A DNA stretch of 13,462 nt, taken from NCBI GenBank assembly GCA_947491175.1, contig CANLIF010000022.1:1-13462 (forward strand). Direction: 5' to 3'. Shown piece by piece: positions 13,209 to 13,462 of this stretch. Source of the stretch: Actinomycetota bacterium. GTDB lineage: Bacteria; Actinomycetota; Actinomycetes; S36-B12; UBA5976. Within the stretch, counting starts at the first letter, position 1, and each line of letters begins with the position of its first letter. The notes beneath the pieces are model-generated. The model did no database searches. It was given only the letters and a program-made list of their open reading frames with translations, and was not told the origin of the DNA. A program made the position numbers and the translations under genes.

Positions 13209-13462
13209 TTATTCTGCGATCCATTCACCCATTAGCTTTAAGCCATCAGAAATGTCGCTGTTGTCGATGCCAGAGAAGGCCAGGCGGATGTACTGCTCGG
13301 TTTCGCCTTCTTGTGGGCGGCCGAAGTGACGACGAGTACAAAATGAAACACCCGTTGAATGAAGAGCTTGCTGGGCGAAGTCGCCAAGGTCAGTTATTCC
13401 CTTATTGGCCATGGCTTCGGTGACATCTGGGAACAAGTAGAAACCAGCTTCCGGAGTGTGAA
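13209..13462 (-). CDS. PLP-dependent aminotransferase class I/II, C-terminal part
   Basis: The frame is open to the right edge and ends with TAA at 13209, so about 84 C-terminal residues are visible and the N-terminus with the PLP lysine is outside. The segment begins HTPEAGFYLFPDV, a typical class I aminotransferase block (cf. P-x-G-x-F-Y-x-F/L-P), continues with TGVSFCTRRHFGRP and then YIRLAFSGI. The Arg of that last motif corresponds to the residue that binds the substrate alpha-carboxylate (Arg386 in aspartate aminotransferase). The substrate cannot be told from this part. It is translationally coupled to the hydroxyacid dehydrogenase; together they could turn an amino acid into a keto acid and then a hydroxy acid. 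Confidence 0.88.
   Translation of the reverse strand, partial: HTPEAGFYLFPDVTEAMANKGITDLGDFAQQALHSTGVSFCTRRHFGRPQEGETEQYIRLAFSGIDNSDISDGLKLMGEWIAE

Noticed and set aside
12802..13329. A 175-codon open frame on the plus strand over the aminotransferase/dehydrogenase junction
   Set aside because: It is antisense to two well-supported genes with intact catalytic motifs, its translation is low-complexity Ser/Ala/Thr, and it has no promoter or ribosome binding site.
1..13462. Mobile element, CRISPR array, tRNA/rRNA gene or defence system
   Set aside because: I saw no regularly spaced repeats, transposase or integrase frames, terminal inverted repeats, tRNA-like cloverleaf or rRNA sequence; genes fill nearly the whole window.

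Overview
The window looks like chromosomal DNA from a streamlined actinobacterium. Several things point there: a MapB-type methionine aminopeptidase with the actinobacterial N-terminal extension, a Lys/Ala-rich protein tail like that of actinobacterial HU, the actinobacterial form of tRNA-guanine transglycosylase, frequent GTG/TTG starts, and promoter -10 boxes placed 5-7 nt before start codons, as in leaderless transcripts. GC content looks moderate by eye (not computed) and genes are packed very tightly. This would fit a small-genome freshwater lineage such as Nanopelagicales (acI), but that placement is an inference.

Layout. The window opens (1-63, +) with the last 20 codons of a Lys/Ala/Arg-rich, HU-like protein, followed by a strong, probably bidirectional terminator (81-115). 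A 52-codon gene at 149-307 (-) encodes a small actinobacterial protein of unknown function and is divergent from map (373-1233, +). A MarR regulator (1268-1720) and tgt (1724-2953) form a two-gene unit that runs head-on into a YhhQ-type queuosine-precursor transporter (2957-3634, -). The transporter is divergent from an MFS transporter (3669-4916, +) with only 34 bp between them. Next is metF (5008-5913, +), whose 3' end overlaps a LamB/YcsF (PxpA-like) gene (5903-6661, -). That gene is preceded by and overlaps a DUF1989 gene (6652-7488, -). An ABC-F ATPase of Uup type (7617-9398, +) follows. From there to the right edge all genes are on the minus strand. In transcription order these are an aminotransferase (cut by the edge), a D-2-hydroxyacid dehydrogenase, a GNAT acetyltransferase, then argG with its own promoter, then an EamA transporter.

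How the genes work together. tgt and the YhhQ-like transporter are the two parts of a queuosine salvage route: uptake of a deazapurine, then insertion into tRNA. The MarR protein in front of tgt is a candidate local regulator. DUF1989 and LamB/YcsF are translationally coupled but lack the biotin-dependent or PxpB/PxpC partners that such proteins usually have, so they may form a small nitrogen-compound module of unknown substrate. The aminotransferase and dehydrogenase could interconvert an amino acid, its 2-keto acid and the hydroxy acid, for example serine, hydroxypyruvate and glycerate. The remaining genes are housekeeping: MetAP, MTHFR, argininosuccinate synthase and a ribosome-associated ABC-F protein.

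I found no CRISPR array, insertion sequence, tRNA, rRNA, phage gene or recognisable defence system. The most interesting items are the overlooked small gene, the queuosine salvage cluster with its unusual TGT loop, the orphan DUF1989/YcsF pair, and the consistent leaderless promoter architecture.
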